Assembly: GCF_002218005.2 (NCBI RefSeq)
Contig: NZ_AP018678.1
Location: 310,001 to 374,000, forward strand
From: Vibrio algivorus
GTDB taxonomy: Bacteria; Pseudomonadota; Gammaproteobacteria; Enterobacterales; Vibrionaceae
Direction of reading: 5' to 3'
DNA length: 64,000 bases
Shown one piece after another: positions 9,841 to 18,517 of this stretch; position 1 is the first letter of the stretch, and each line of letters begins with the position of its first letter. Made by a program: the position numbers and the translations under genes. The notes beneath the pieces were generated by a model. It was not told the DNA's origin. It was given only the letters and a program-made list of their open reading frames with translations, and made no database searches.

Positions 9841-10152
9841 ATGTACGCTGTTTTCCAATCTGGTGGTAAACAACACCGTGTAAGCGAAGGTCAAACTCTT
9901 CGTTTAGAAAAATTGGACGTAGAAACTGGCGCAAACGTTGAGTTTGATTCAGTTCTTATGGTTGCTAATGGTGAAGAAATCACTATTGGTGCACCTCTGG
10001 TTGCTGGCGGTAAAGTAACTGCGGAAGTAGTTAAGCACGGTCGTGGCGATAAAGTAAAAATCGTTAAGTTCCGTCGTCGTAAGCATTCTCGTAAGCAAAT
10101 GGGCCACCGTCAGTGGTTCACTGAAGTCAAAATTACTGGCATCAGCGCTTAA
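9841..10152 (+). CDS. rplU: 50S ribosomal protein L21
   Basis: Structural protein of the large ribosomal subunit that binds 23S rRNA. It has 103 residues, the same as E. coli. The N-terminal [14 protein letters not shown] is the family hallmark, and the basic [14 protein letters not shown] near the C-terminus is the L21 signature region. It is the first gene of a two-gene operon with rpmA 21 bases downstream, expressed from the promoter at 9724-9752. The frame is intact. Confidence 0.98.
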   Translation: MYAVFQSGGKQHRVSEGQTLRLEKLDVETGANVEFDSVLMVANGEEITIGAPLVAGGKVTAEVVKHGRGDKVKIVKFRRRKHSRKQMGHRQWFTEVKITGISA

Positions 10153-10173
10153 TTTAACTAAGGAGAAGCTAAC

Positions 10174-10431
10174 ATGGCACATAAAAAAGCTGGTGGTTCT
10201 ACTAATAACGGTCGCGATTCAGAAAGCAAACGCCTAGGTGTTAAGCGTTTTGGTGGCGAATCTGTTCTAGCTGGTAACATCATTGTTCGTCAACGTGGTA
10301 CTAAATTCCACGCTGGAACAAATGTTGGTATCGGTAAAGACCATACTCTATTTGCTTTATCTGAAGGTAAAGTTAAATTTGAAGTTAAAGGTCCTAAGAA
10401 CCGTAAGTTCGTAAGCATCGAAACTGCATAA
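10174..10431 (+). CDS. rpmA: 50S ribosomal protein L27
   Basis: Large-subunit protein whose N-terminal tail reaches the peptidyl transferase centre. The 85 residues begin [20 protein letters not shown], the bacterial L27 pattern without the cleavable extension found in Firmicutes. The inner block [18 protein letters not shown] is conserved. AAGGAG precedes the ATG by about 8 bases. It is the second gene of the rplU operon and is followed by a clear terminator. Confidence 0.98.
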   Translation: MAHKKAGGSTNNGRDSESKRLGVKRFGGESVLAGNIIVRQRGTKFHAGTNVGIGKDHTLFALSEGKVKFEVKGPKNRKFVSIETA

Positions 10432-10457
10432 GTTTCTGTTTACAATTGAATTCAAAG

Positions 10458-10482
10458 CCCTGCCTTTATGGCGGGGTTTTTT
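10458..10482 (+). terminator. Terminator of the rplU-rpmA operon
   Basis: CCCTGCC (10458-10464) pairs with GGCGGGG (10470-10476), one wobble, with a 5-base loop and a following run of six T. It lies 26 bases after rpmA and separates it from the heptamer repeat and obgE. Confidence 0.9.
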
Positions 10483-10503
10483 ATTTATAACAAAGTTATA
10501 TAA

Positions 10504-10580
10504 TAGACCCTAGACCCTAGACCCTAGACCCTAGACCCTAGACCCTAGACCCTAGACCCTAGACCCTAGACCCTAGACCC
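10504..10580. repeat. Tandem heptamer repeat, 11 perfect copies of TAGACCC
   Basis: Counting in steps of seven from 10504 gives eleven identical copies ending at 10580, then TATCATC breaks the pattern. The array sits between the rpmA terminator and the obgE promoter candidate at 10606-10633. The unit contains CCCTAG when read across junctions, like the CCTAG-rich family C repeats. Perfect short repeats change copy number by slippage, so the array is likely variable among strains. Confidence 0.95.
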
Positions 10581-10605
10581 TATCATCGAAAGCCGATAGT
10601 TGGGA

Positions 10606-10633
10606 TTTACAGTCTGTGGTCTACACTCATAAT
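10606..10633 (+). promoter_or_regulatory. Candidate obgE promoter
   Basis: TTTACA (10606-10611), a 16-base spacer, and CATAAT (10628-10633) make a reasonable sigma-70 promoter 31 bases before the obgE start. The -35 element begins 26 bases after the heptamer array, so the array occupies the position used by UP elements or activators. Confidence 0.5.
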
Positions 10634-10660
10634 AACTTGCCAATAATGCAGGTGGAGTAG

Positions 10661-11833
<1,173 letters not shown>

Positions 11834-11855
11834 TCTTTAAAATTTAGATTCATAT

Positions 11856-11890
11856 AAGCTGTGATTTTTTTAAGATCACAGCTTTTTTTT
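11856..11890 (+). terminator. Terminator of obgE
   Basis: AAGCTGTGAT (11856-11865) and ATCACAGCTT (11875-11884) form a perfect 10-bp stem with a 9-base loop followed by a T run, 23 bases after the obgE stop. Confidence 0.9.
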
Positions 11891-12020
11891 ATCCTAAATC
11901 ATGCTATCAGAGGGTATTTTAGTGCACACTTTAAGCGCTAACCTTAATTGTCGATAATGTGATAACTCTTATCTGCAATAAAGGTTAATTAATTATCAAT
12001 GGATTGATGAGAATATAATT

Positions 12021-12788
12021 ATGGATGAAAAACAACGAATAATTACTCGGATGATTATTCAAGCAGGTCAAATGCTTCTAGCACACGGGGCTGAAAGTAC
12101 TTTAGTCGGAGATTTAACCCGAAGATTAGGGCTCGCAAGTGGAATGACGGATGTTGAGGTGTCAATGTCAGCCAGCTCATTAGTGGTAACCACTGTTATG
12201 AATGAACATTGTATTACTACCGCCCGCCGTTGTCCTGATCGTGGCATCAATATGAGGGTTGTTACGGAAGTTCAGCAAATCTGTATTATGCTGGAGCGAA
12301 AAATTATTGATTATCGGTTAGCTCTCCAGAAACTCGAACAAATTAAGCCCGTTAGATATAACCGTTGGTTGGTTTTATTCATGATTGGCTTATCTTGTGC
12401 TGCGTTTGCTCGTTTAGCTGGCGGGGATGTCATGATATGTGCGATTACCTTTATTGCATCCTGTTGTGGCATGTTTGTTCGGCAAGAAGTAGGTCATCGT
12501 AACTTTAACCCATTAGTCAATTTTGCAGTGACAGCATTTGTGACCACAGTAATTTCCTCTCAAGCGGTTATTCACCAATTAGGTAATGCTCCATTTACCG
12601 CCATGGCATCTTCAGTGCTGATGCTAGTTCCTGGTTTTCCTTTGATTAATTCTGTTGCAGATATGTTGAAAGGTTATATAAATATGGGAATAGCTCGATT
12701 TTTCATGGCAAGTTTATTGACCTTTGCCACTTGCTTAGGAATCGTGGCAGCAATGACAGTAACGGGGACATGGGTGTGGGTGAGATAA
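12021..12788 (+). CDS. yjjP: YjjP-like exporter subunit (ThrE/DUF1212 family)
   Basis: The larger half of a split threonine/serine-exporter-like transporter. The 255-residue protein has a soluble N-terminal part with the family patterns GAEST and ARRCPDRGINMRVVTEV, then about five hydrophobic segments from residue 115 on. In E. coli YjjP works with YjjB and the pair was reported to export succinate; the wider family exports threonine and serine, so the substrate here is not settled. The next gene begins inside its stop codon (TAATG), implying translational coupling and a two-subunit membrane complex. Confidence 0.85.
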   Translation: MDEKQRIITRMIIQAGQMLLAHGAESTLVGDLTRRLGLASGMTDVEVSMSASSLVVTTVMNEHCITTARRCPDRGINMRVVTEVQQICIMLERKIIDYRLALQKLEQIKPVRYNRWLVLFMIGLSCAAFARLAGGDVMICAITFIASCCGMFVRQEVGHRNFNPLVNFAVTAFVTTVISSQAVIHQLGNAPFTAMASSVLMLVPGFPLINSVADMLKGYINMGIARFFMASLLTFATCLGIVAAMTVTGTWVWVR

Positions 12789-13252
12789 TGGATTTTTTGA
12801 TAGCTTTGCTTACTGATATGTCCCTTGCTGCTATTCCCGCCGTTGGCTTTGCTTTGGTATTTAATGTTCCGGTTAAAGCTCTAAAATATTGCGCACTAGG
12901 AGGAGCGATAGGGCATGGAATTCGATTTGCATTAATGACTTATAATATTCCTATTGAATGGGCAACATTTTTTGCCGCAACTATAGTGAGTATGGTTGGG
13001 GTTCATTGGTCACATCGTTTTTTAGCGCACCCAAAGGTCTTTACCGTGGCTGCCATGATTCCTATGGTACCGGGAGTTTATGCATTTAAAGCGATGATCG
13101 CTCTAGTTGAAATAAACCAAAATGGCTATGATGCACAATTATTTAGTATTTTGATCGATAACTTCTTACAAGCCATGTTTATTATTGCAGGATTAGCAAT
13201 AGGTCTAGCAATGCCAGGATTGTTATTTTATAGAAGAAAATCAATTATTTAA
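12788..13252 (+). CDS. yjjB: YjjB-like exporter subunit (DUF3815)
   Basis: The small membrane half of the YjjPB transporter, 154 residues (E. coli 157) with about four to five membrane segments and the conserved MIPMVPGVYAFKAM block. The ATG at 12788 overlaps the yjjP stop as TAATG; a longer frame starting at 12731 lies inside yjjP and was rejected. Function requires yjjP; together they resemble the single-chain ThrE exporter of Corynebacterium. A short gap then leads to folA, and no terminator separates them, so folA may be co-transcribed. Confidence 0.85.
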   Translation: MDFLIALLTDMSLAAIPAVGFALVFNVPVKALKYCALGGAIGHGIRFALMTYNIPIEWATFFAATIVSMVGVHWSHRFLAHPKVFTVAAMIPMVPGVYAFKAMIALVEINQNGYDAQLFSILIDNFLQAMFIIAGLAIGLAMPGLLFYRRKSII

Positions 13253-13263
13253 AAGGATTGAGT

Positions 13264-13746
13264 GTGAAGGTTAGCATGATTGCCGCAATGGCAAATAATC
13301 GTATTATCGGTAAAGATAATCAAATGCCATGGCACCTACCTGCCGATTTTGCTTGGTTTAAGCGCTGCACAATGGGAAAGCCGATAGTAATGGGCCGCAA
13401 GACCTATGAATCGATTGGGCGACCATTACCGGGACGTTTAAATATTGTGATTTCAAGAGATGCTTCACTCTTTATTGAAGGTGTCACTACTGTAACCAGT
13501 ATAGAACAAGCCAAGCAAGTGGCTGGTGATTTTGATGAATTGATGATTATCGGAGGTGGCACAATCTACGAGTTCTGCCTACCTCAAGCCGATAGTCTTT
13601 ATTTAACTTTTATTGATGCGGATATTGAAGGTGATACTCAATTTCCAGACTGGGGAGATCATTGGCAAATCGTTGAGCAGGAAGAATATCTCAAAGATGA
13701 TAAAAACGCCTACAACATGCGCTTTGTTTGTTTAGAAAAGGTTTAA
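13264..13746 (+). CDS. folA: Dihydrofolate reductase
   Basis: Reduces dihydrofolate to tetrahydrofolate with NADPH; the target of trimethoprim. The chromosomal type is clear: MIAAMANNRIIG at the N-terminus, MPWHLPADFAWFK (the acid residue of the active site follows LPA), VMGRKTYESIGRPLPGR for NADPH binding, and IGGGTIYE. The start was placed at GTG 13264, which stands 6 bases after AAAAGGA and gives 160 residues (E. coli 159); a TTG at 13258 directly abuts the ribosome site and is less likely. It lies close behind yjjB and is convergent with apaH. Confidence 0.95.
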   Translation: MKVSMIAAMANNRIIGKDNQMPWHLPADFAWFKRCTMGKPIVMGRKTYESIGRPLPGRLNIVISRDASLFIEGVTTVTSIEQAKQVAGDFDELMIIGGGTIYEFCLPQADSLYLTFIDADIEGDTQFPDWGDHWQIVEQEEYLKDDKNAYNMRFVCLEKV

Positions 13747-13751
13747 TGGTC

Positions 13752-13910
13752 TATACCCAAGTGACTTCAAGATGAAGAATTCAGAGCTATCATCCACCCT
13801 TTAGGGCAAGGAAGATTGGCGAAGGAATGTAAGCACCTTTCAACTCAATCTGACGGAACATAAAGGTTTTAATCTTGCTGAAACTCGCACCTTGAAGTTA
13901 CTTGGATATA
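13752..13910. repeat. Family A palindromic repeat, copy 1 (159 bp)
   Basis: The left end TATACCCAAGTGACTTCAAG and the right end (CTTGAAGTTACTTGGATATA) are inverted copies. The inner sequence from AGCTATCATCC to CATAAAGGTTT is nearly identical to the copy at 20948-21214, but this copy lacks about 108 bases present there. It lies between the convergent folA and apaH ends. Confidence 0.85.
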
Positions 13911-13916
13911 AAGGGA

Positions 13917-14729
13917 TTATTGTAGACTTACTTGAGTGAACATTTGCTTATCTTCCCAGCGTAACATAGACAAATGTTCTCCCCACACACAACCAGTATC
14001 CAGCCCTATCACATTTGCTTTTTGATCATGACATCCCATTAAGGCGGCCCAATGGCCAAAAATGACTGTTTTATTCAATGAGATACGTTTGCTTACTTTA
14101 AACCAAGGCACTAGGCTACTATTGTCGACTTTAGTGGGAGGAAGTTTGCACTCCATCTCTAGTTGCCCCTGTTGATCGCAAAATCGCATTCGAGTGAAAG
14201 CATTGATAATAAAACGGTATCGCTCAATGCCTTGTAAATTAGCATCCCATTGAACGGGTTGGTTAGCGTACATATTTTTGATTAACCAACTCCAATCATC
14301 ACTTTGCAAAATAGTAGTGATTTCTAAGCTCGATTGTCTAGCTGTTGCGAGATCCCAACTAGGTGCAATTCCTGCATGACACATAACAAACTCTTCATGC
14401 TCTGCCATCAATGGTTGTTGACGTAGCCAATCGATTAATTCTTGGCGATCGGTTGCTTGTAGTATAGGGAGTGTTTGGTCTTTAGGTTTGGCATTGAAGT
14501 AACCTAAATGTACCGCCAGTAGGTGTAAGTCATGATTGCCGAGGATGCATTTTGCTGAGTTGCCTAAACTTTTGACAAAGCGTAATGTTTCTAATGACTT
14601 GGGACCGCGAGCAACTAAATCTCCAGCCAACCATAATTGATCAACTTGCGAGTTGAAATTGACTTGTTTTAGTAGAGCTTGTAATTCATCAAAACAGCCT
14701 TGGATATCACCAACTATGTAGGTCGCCAC
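13917..14729 (-). CDS. apaH: Diadenosine tetraphosphatase ApaH
   Basis: Symmetrically cleaves Ap4A to two ADP, and removes Np4 caps from RNA; a metallophosphatase of the PPP family. The 270 residues show GDIQG (7-11), GDLVARG (36-42) and GNHD (64-67), the metal-binding motifs in order, and a C-terminal FGHWAAL block. The start is GTG at 14729, with GAGGT 4 to 5 bases upstream. apaG lies 10 bases upstream in the same direction, so the two are an operon. The usual apaGH order is kept. Confidence 0.96.
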   Translation of the reverse strand: MATYIVGDIQGCFDELQALLKQVNFNSQVDQLWLAGDLVARGPKSLETLRFVKSLGNSAKCILGNHDLHLLAVHLGYFNAKPKDQTLPILQATDRQELIDWLRQQPLMAEHEEFVMCHAGIAPSWDLATARQSSLEITTILQSDDWSWLIKNMYANQPVQWDANLQGIERYRFIINAFTRMRFCDQQGQLEMECKLPPTKVDNSSLVPWFKVSKRISLNKTVIFGHWAALMGCHDQKANVIGLDTGCVWGEHLSMLRWEDKQMFTQVSLQ

Positions 14730-14739
14730 AAAACCTCGC

Positions 14740-15123
14740 TTAATTTAAAATATTTGGAATAGCCATGCGAAATGGCGCGACTTCAGCAAGAAATTGCTCA
14801 CTTTGTTCATCCAGCATCACATAGTGACCTTGCATAACGCCTAGTGGAGTTTCTAAAGCGGTACCACTGGTATAAGTATATTCTTGCATCGGCTCTATTA
14901 CTGGTTGCTCACCGACTACGCCATCGCCTTCAATGGTTAATTGTTTACCGTTAGCATCGGTAATTAACCAACGACGACTGATCAGTTGAACAGACTGTTG
15001 GCTGAGATTACGAATGGTGATGGTGTAGGCAAAGATATAGCGACTTTTTTCTGGTTGAGATTGCTCTTCTATATAACGTGTATGGATCTGACAAGTAATA
15101 CTTGGTGGTTGTTGTGGAATCAC
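14740..15123 (-). CDS. apaG: ApaG (DUF525) protein
   Basis: A small immunoglobulin-like beta-sandwich protein of unclear biochemical role, linked genetically with ApaH. The 127 residues (E. coli 125) include the family blocks [27 protein letters not shown] and [15 protein letters not shown]. The start is a GTG at 15123, 7 bases after AGGAG. Upstream, a perfect 14-bp hairpin and a palindromic repeat part it from rsmA, so apaGH may have their own promoter here, unlike the E. coli operon. Confidence 0.95.
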   Translation of the reverse strand: MIPQQPPSITCQIHTRYIEEQSQPEKSRYIFAYTITIRNLSQQSVQLISRRWLITDANGKQLTIEGDGVVGEQPVIEPMQEYTYTSGTALETPLGVMQGHYVMLDEQSEQFLAEVAPFRMAIPNILN

Positions 15124-15167
15124 AAATTTCTCCTATCCTTAGAGAATTGATGTTGAATAGTATAGGT

Positions 15168-15199
15168 AAAATAAGAGCACGTTATCGTGCTCTTATTTT
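15168..15199 (-). terminator. Perfect hairpin between rsmA and apaG
   Basis: AAAATAAGAGCACG (15168-15181) and CGTGCTCTTATTTT (15186-15199) make a perfect 14-bp stem with a 4-base loop. Read leftward it has the stem plus U-tract form of an intrinsic terminator, placed just downstream of rsmA and before apaG. Confidence 0.75.
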
Positions 15200-15223
15200 T
15201 ATTATTTAGTGATAATTGAAGCT

Positions 15224-15291
15224 TATACCTAAGTAACTTCAAGATGAAAGTTTCGGCTTTGAATTCTGCATCTTGAAGTCATTTGGGTATA
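15224..15291. repeat. Family A palindromic repeat, short copy 2 (68 bp)
   Basis: Only the two ends are present: TATACCTAAGTAACTTCAAG and its inverted copy ending ATTTGGGTATA, joined by about 20 bases. It could fold into one long hairpin in the transcript right after the rsmA stop codon. Confidence 0.85.
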
Positions 15292-15296
15292 GTGAA

Positions 15297-16103
15297 TTAC
15301 TTATCTTTGGCATCAAGGTAATTTGCCAAGTCAACAAACTGCACTAAAGTTAAGTTCTCAGGGCGCACACTTGGGCTTATATTCAATTGCTCTAACTCTT
15401 CTGATGACACTAAGCTCTTGAAGCAGTTCCTAACCGTTTTACGACGTTGATTAAAACCTTCACGGCACACACGATCTAACCATTTCAAGCTAGTGGCAGG
15501 ATGAGGTAATACTTCATAAGGCATCAAACGTACGACCGCTGAATCAACTTTCGGTGGTGGTATAAATGCAGTTGGTGGTACTTCAAGTACTGGCATTACT
15601 TTACAGAAGTACTGAGCCATAACCGTTAAACGACCGTAAGCTTTTGAGCCTGGACCTGCCGCTAGACGATTAACCACTTCTTTTTGCAGCATAAAGTGCA
15701 TGTCTTGAATATCTTTATGAAATTCAAATAAGTGGAACATCAATGGTGTCGAGATGTTGTAAGGTAAGTTACCGAAAATACGTAGCTTATTATTTGGCTT
15801 CACTAATTCATTGAAGTCAAAGCGCATTGCATCGCCTTCATGAATGGTTAGCTTACTGGATAACTCTGGGTGATTTCTTAGGCGTTCAGCTAGATCGCGG
15901 TCAAGTTCGATAACGGTTAATTTATCAACTTCACGGCCAACAGGCTCAGTGATGGCACCTAAGCCTGGGCCAATTTCAACCAGGTTTTGTCCAGGAAGTG
16001 GGTTTATTGCAGAAACAATACCATCAATAATATAGGGATCATTTAAAAAGTTTTGGCCAAAGCGTTTACGGGCTTTATGACCTAGATGGACATCATTACT
16101 CAT
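15297..16103 (-). CDS. rsmA: 16S rRNA dimethyladenosine transferase RsmA/KsgA
   Basis: Dimethylates two adjacent adenosines (A1518 and A1519) near the 3' end of 16S rRNA using S-adenosylmethionine. The 268 residues include RFGQNFL at 14-20, SAM motif I EIGPGLG at 43-49, and the catalytic NLPY motif at 112-115. Motif IELDRDL (65-71) binds the ribose of SAM. The ATG overlaps the pdxA stop (ATGA), so the genes are translationally coupled. Loss of this enzyme gives kasugamycin resistance in E. coli. Confidence 0.97.
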   Translation of the reverse strand: MSNDVHLGHKARKRFGQNFLNDPYIIDGIVSAINPLPGQNLVEIGPGLGAITEPVGREVDKLTVIELDRDLAERLRNHPELSSKLTIHEGDAMRFDFNELVKPNNKLRIFGNLPYNISTPLMFHLFEFHKDIQDMHFMLQKEVVNRLAAGPGSKAYGRLTVMAQYFCKVMPVLEVPPTAFIPPPKVDSAVVRLMPYEVLPHPATSLKWLDRVCREGFNQRRKTVRNCFKSLVSSEELEQLNISPSVRPENLTLVQFVDLANYLDAKDK

Positions 16104-17140
16104 TGATTACTCTCTTGTTGCTTTGATTCTGGTAGCTTTGAGCTTTCCACCAGTTCTAAAGCATGGGTGATTGCAGTTAAAAAACTGCCTATATCGGCAT
16201 TCCCTGTGCCAGCTAGATCCAGTGCAGTACCATGATCGACTGAGGTACGGATAAACGGTAGCCCCAGGGTAATATTGACTGAATTACCGAAGCCTTTGTA
16301 TTTTAGCACGGGTAACCCTTGATCATGATACATCGCCAATACGGTATCGGCTTTTTCTAAATATTTTTGATTGAAAATGGTATCAGCCGGTAGTGGACCA
16401 ACTAAATTCATGCCATCTTGTTGACGCATTTTTTCTAATGTAGGCGTAATGGTTTCAATCTCTTCACGCCCTAAACAACCATCTTCGCCCGCATGAGGGT
16501 TAAGACCACACACGTAGATATTAGGTTTATCAATACCAAATTTATTGACTAAATCTGCATGCAAAATTCGAATGATACTTTCAAGGCGTTCAGCGGTCAC
16601 TGCTTGGCTGACATAGGCCAAAGGAATATGGGTGGTCACAAGCGCTACCCGTAATCCCTCTGTCGCTAACATCATCACTACTAATGGAGTATTTGAACGT
16701 TCCGCAAAGAACTCTGTATGGCCGCTAAAAGCAACACCAGCGCGATTAATCACTCCTTTATGAACAGGGCCTGTGACAATGGCATCAAATTCCCCCGTCA
16801 TACTACCTTGGCAAGCTCGCTCTAAGGTCTGTAACACATAGTGGCCATTGGCTTCATTAAGTTGACCAGGCACAACCGGTTGAGAAACTGCAATATTTTC
16901 AACGTATAATTGGCCTTTTTGCTGCACTTGAGCGGGAAGTGCTGCGTCATAGTCTAGAAGTTGTACGTTAATCCCAAGTTGCTCAGCACGTTCAGTTAGT
17001 AACTGTTTATCTGCGCACACTACCAATTGATGTGGCCAATCATATTGAGATAGTGCTAATACGAGATCAGGGCCAATGCCTGCAGGCTCACCCGCAGTGA
17101 TTGCAAGACGACGAATGTTTATCATTTTTTCAATACTCAT
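16100..17140 (-). CDS. pdxA: 4-hydroxythreonine-4-phosphate dehydrogenase PdxA
   Basis: Oxidises 4-phosphohydroxy-L-threonine in the DXP-dependent pyridoxal phosphate pathway. The 346 residues (E. coli 329) include [13 protein letters not shown] near the N-terminus, [18 protein letters not shown] and the metal- and substrate-binding [16 protein letters not shown]. The extra length is an N-terminal few residues and a polar C-terminal tail. The ATG overlaps the surA stop as ATGA; a second in-frame ATG five codons later is a possible alternative. It lies inside the conserved lptD-surA-pdxA-rsmA operon. Confidence 0.96.
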   Translation of the reverse strand: MSIEKMINIRRLAITAGEPAGIGPDLVLALSQYDWPHQLVVCADKQLLTERAEQLGINVQLLDYDAALPAQVQQKGQLYVENIAVSQPVVPGQLNEANGHYVLQTLERACQGSMTGEFDAIVTGPVHKGVINRAGVAFSGHTEFFAERSNTPLVVMMLATEGLRVALVTTHIPLAYVSQAVTAERLESIIRILHADLVNKFGIDKPNIYVCGLNPHAGEDGCLGREEIETITPTLEKMRQQDGMNLVGPLPADTIFNQKYLEKADTVLAMYHDQGLPVLKYKGFGNSVNITLGLPFIRTSVDHGTALDLAGTGNADIGSFLTAITHALELVESSKLPESKQQESNQ

Positions 17141-18432
17141 TGGTCATCTTGCTCGTCTTGTTGATCTAACATTTCAACATAGGCACTGGCACGAATTTCT
17201 TGTAACCATGCACCGGCTTCTTCGTTGAATTTACGTTTGAATAATATTTGATAAGCGCGGTTTTTCATCGCTGATTCTGTGCGGTCAACCGTACGGCGAT
17301 CTAGTACTTTAACGATATGCCAACCATGAACCGTTTTAAAGGGTTCGCTGATTTGATTGACTGGTAAGGTTTCAACTTGATGTTTAAACTCAGGTACGTA
17401 AGTATCTGGTGTTTGATAACCTAAAATGCCATCAGCTACCGCTGAGCCTGTATCTTGACTGTATTGTTGAGCTAGCTCACCAAAAGTACGCTTGCCCGAC
17501 TGGACTTCATCAATCAAGCGATTGAGCTCTTCTTTCGCGCCTTCATCACTTAAAATGATCGATGGTTTAATCAATATGTGTTGTGCATTGACTTCGGTAA
17601 CGGCAACGGTTTGTAAACCTTTAACATCATCAATTTTCATAATATGAAAGCCAACACCACTGCGGAATGGGCCAATGATTGCGCCTTTGCCTTGAGTGCT
17701 AATTTCATCGGCAAAGATGGTTGGCATTTCTTCTTTACGCATCCAGCCCCAGTCACCACCTTGTAGAGCTTTTGGGCCTTTCGAGTAGGTATAAGCAAGA
17801 GTAGAAAAGTCTTCACCTTGGTTTAATCGTTCAATTAACTCACGAGCTTGTTGTTCGGTTGCTTCTTTATCATCACCAAAGCGTAGTTGAATTTGAGACA
17901 CTTTATATTCAACATTTTGTGTGGTTTGTTCAGCCAACATAGATGCCAGAGTATCGACTTCGGATGGTGAAATATTCACTCTACGGCGAACTTGAGCATT
18001 TCGGGCTTCACTTATTGCCATTTCTTTACGAATTTGTTCACGAAATACTGGGTAAGTGATGCCTTGTTGCTGTAGAGAGGCCCTTAATTGTTCCAAACTC
18101 TGATTATTATCTTGGGCGATGCCTTCAATCGCTTGATCTAAACGTTGGTCATCAATTTGAATGCCCATTCGTTTGGCTTCTTGTAATTGAATTTCATCTA
18201 ATACCAACTTTTCAAGGACTTGTTCTTGTAGGGTATCGCTATCAGGAAGCGATTGGCTTTTGTCTTGTGCATTAGCTCGTACTGTTTTTATCGCGGTATC
18301 TACATCTGTTTGTAAAATAACGCCATCATTCACTATTGCTACCACATGGTTGAGAGGTTGGGGTGCAGACAGTGTTGCTGAGGCCGTAAACAGACTCATT
18401 ATTCCAAGTAATGCGGGAATCCATGTCTTCAT
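17137..18432 (-). CDS. surA: Periplasmic chaperone/peptidyl-prolyl isomerase SurA
   Basis: Chaperone that delivers unfolded outer-membrane proteins, including LptD, to the Bam machine. The 431-residue precursor has a signal peptide ending near residue 22 (ATLSA), the N-terminal chaperone domain with [18 protein letters not shown], two parvulin (PPIC) domains, and a C-terminal helix that completes the chaperone core. Parvulin cores are seen at [13 protein letters not shown] and [10 protein letters not shown]. It is placed between lptD, its best-known client, and pdxA, as in E. coli. Confidence 0.97.
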   Translation of the reverse strand: MKTWIPALLGIMSLFTASATLSAPQPLNHVVAIVNDGVILQTDVDTAIKTVRANAQDKSQSLPDSDTLQEQVLEKLVLDEIQLQEAKRMGIQIDDQRLDQAIEGIAQDNNQSLEQLRASLQQQGITYPVFREQIRKEMAISEARNAQVRRRVNISPSEVDTLASMLAEQTTQNVEYKVSQIQLRFGDDKEATEQQARELIERLNQGEDFSTLAYTYSKGPKALQGGDWGWMRKEEMPTIFADEISTQGKGAIIGPFRSGVGFHIMKIDDVKGLQTVAVTEVNAQHILIKPSIILSDEGAKEELNRLIDEVQSGKRTFGELAQQYSQDTGSAVADGILGYQTPDTYVPEFKHQVETLPVNQISEPFKTVHGWHIVKVLDRRTVDRTESAMKNRAYQILFKRKFNEEAGAWLQEIRASAYVEMLDQQDEQDDQ

Positions 18433-18517
18433 TATTTTTGATATCCAATAAGTACAATAAATTAAGTACAGTAAACGAGTAAGCCTGTAATGTTAGCATG
18501 ACAGGCTTATCGGTTCA

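Noticed and set aside
10504..10580. CRISPR-like array
   Set aside because: The seven-base units are contiguous with no spacers and no cas genes nearby; it is a simple tandem repeat.
12731..12787. Longer N-terminus for yjjB
   Set aside because: It lies entirely inside yjjP; the TAATG overlap at 12788 gives the family length.
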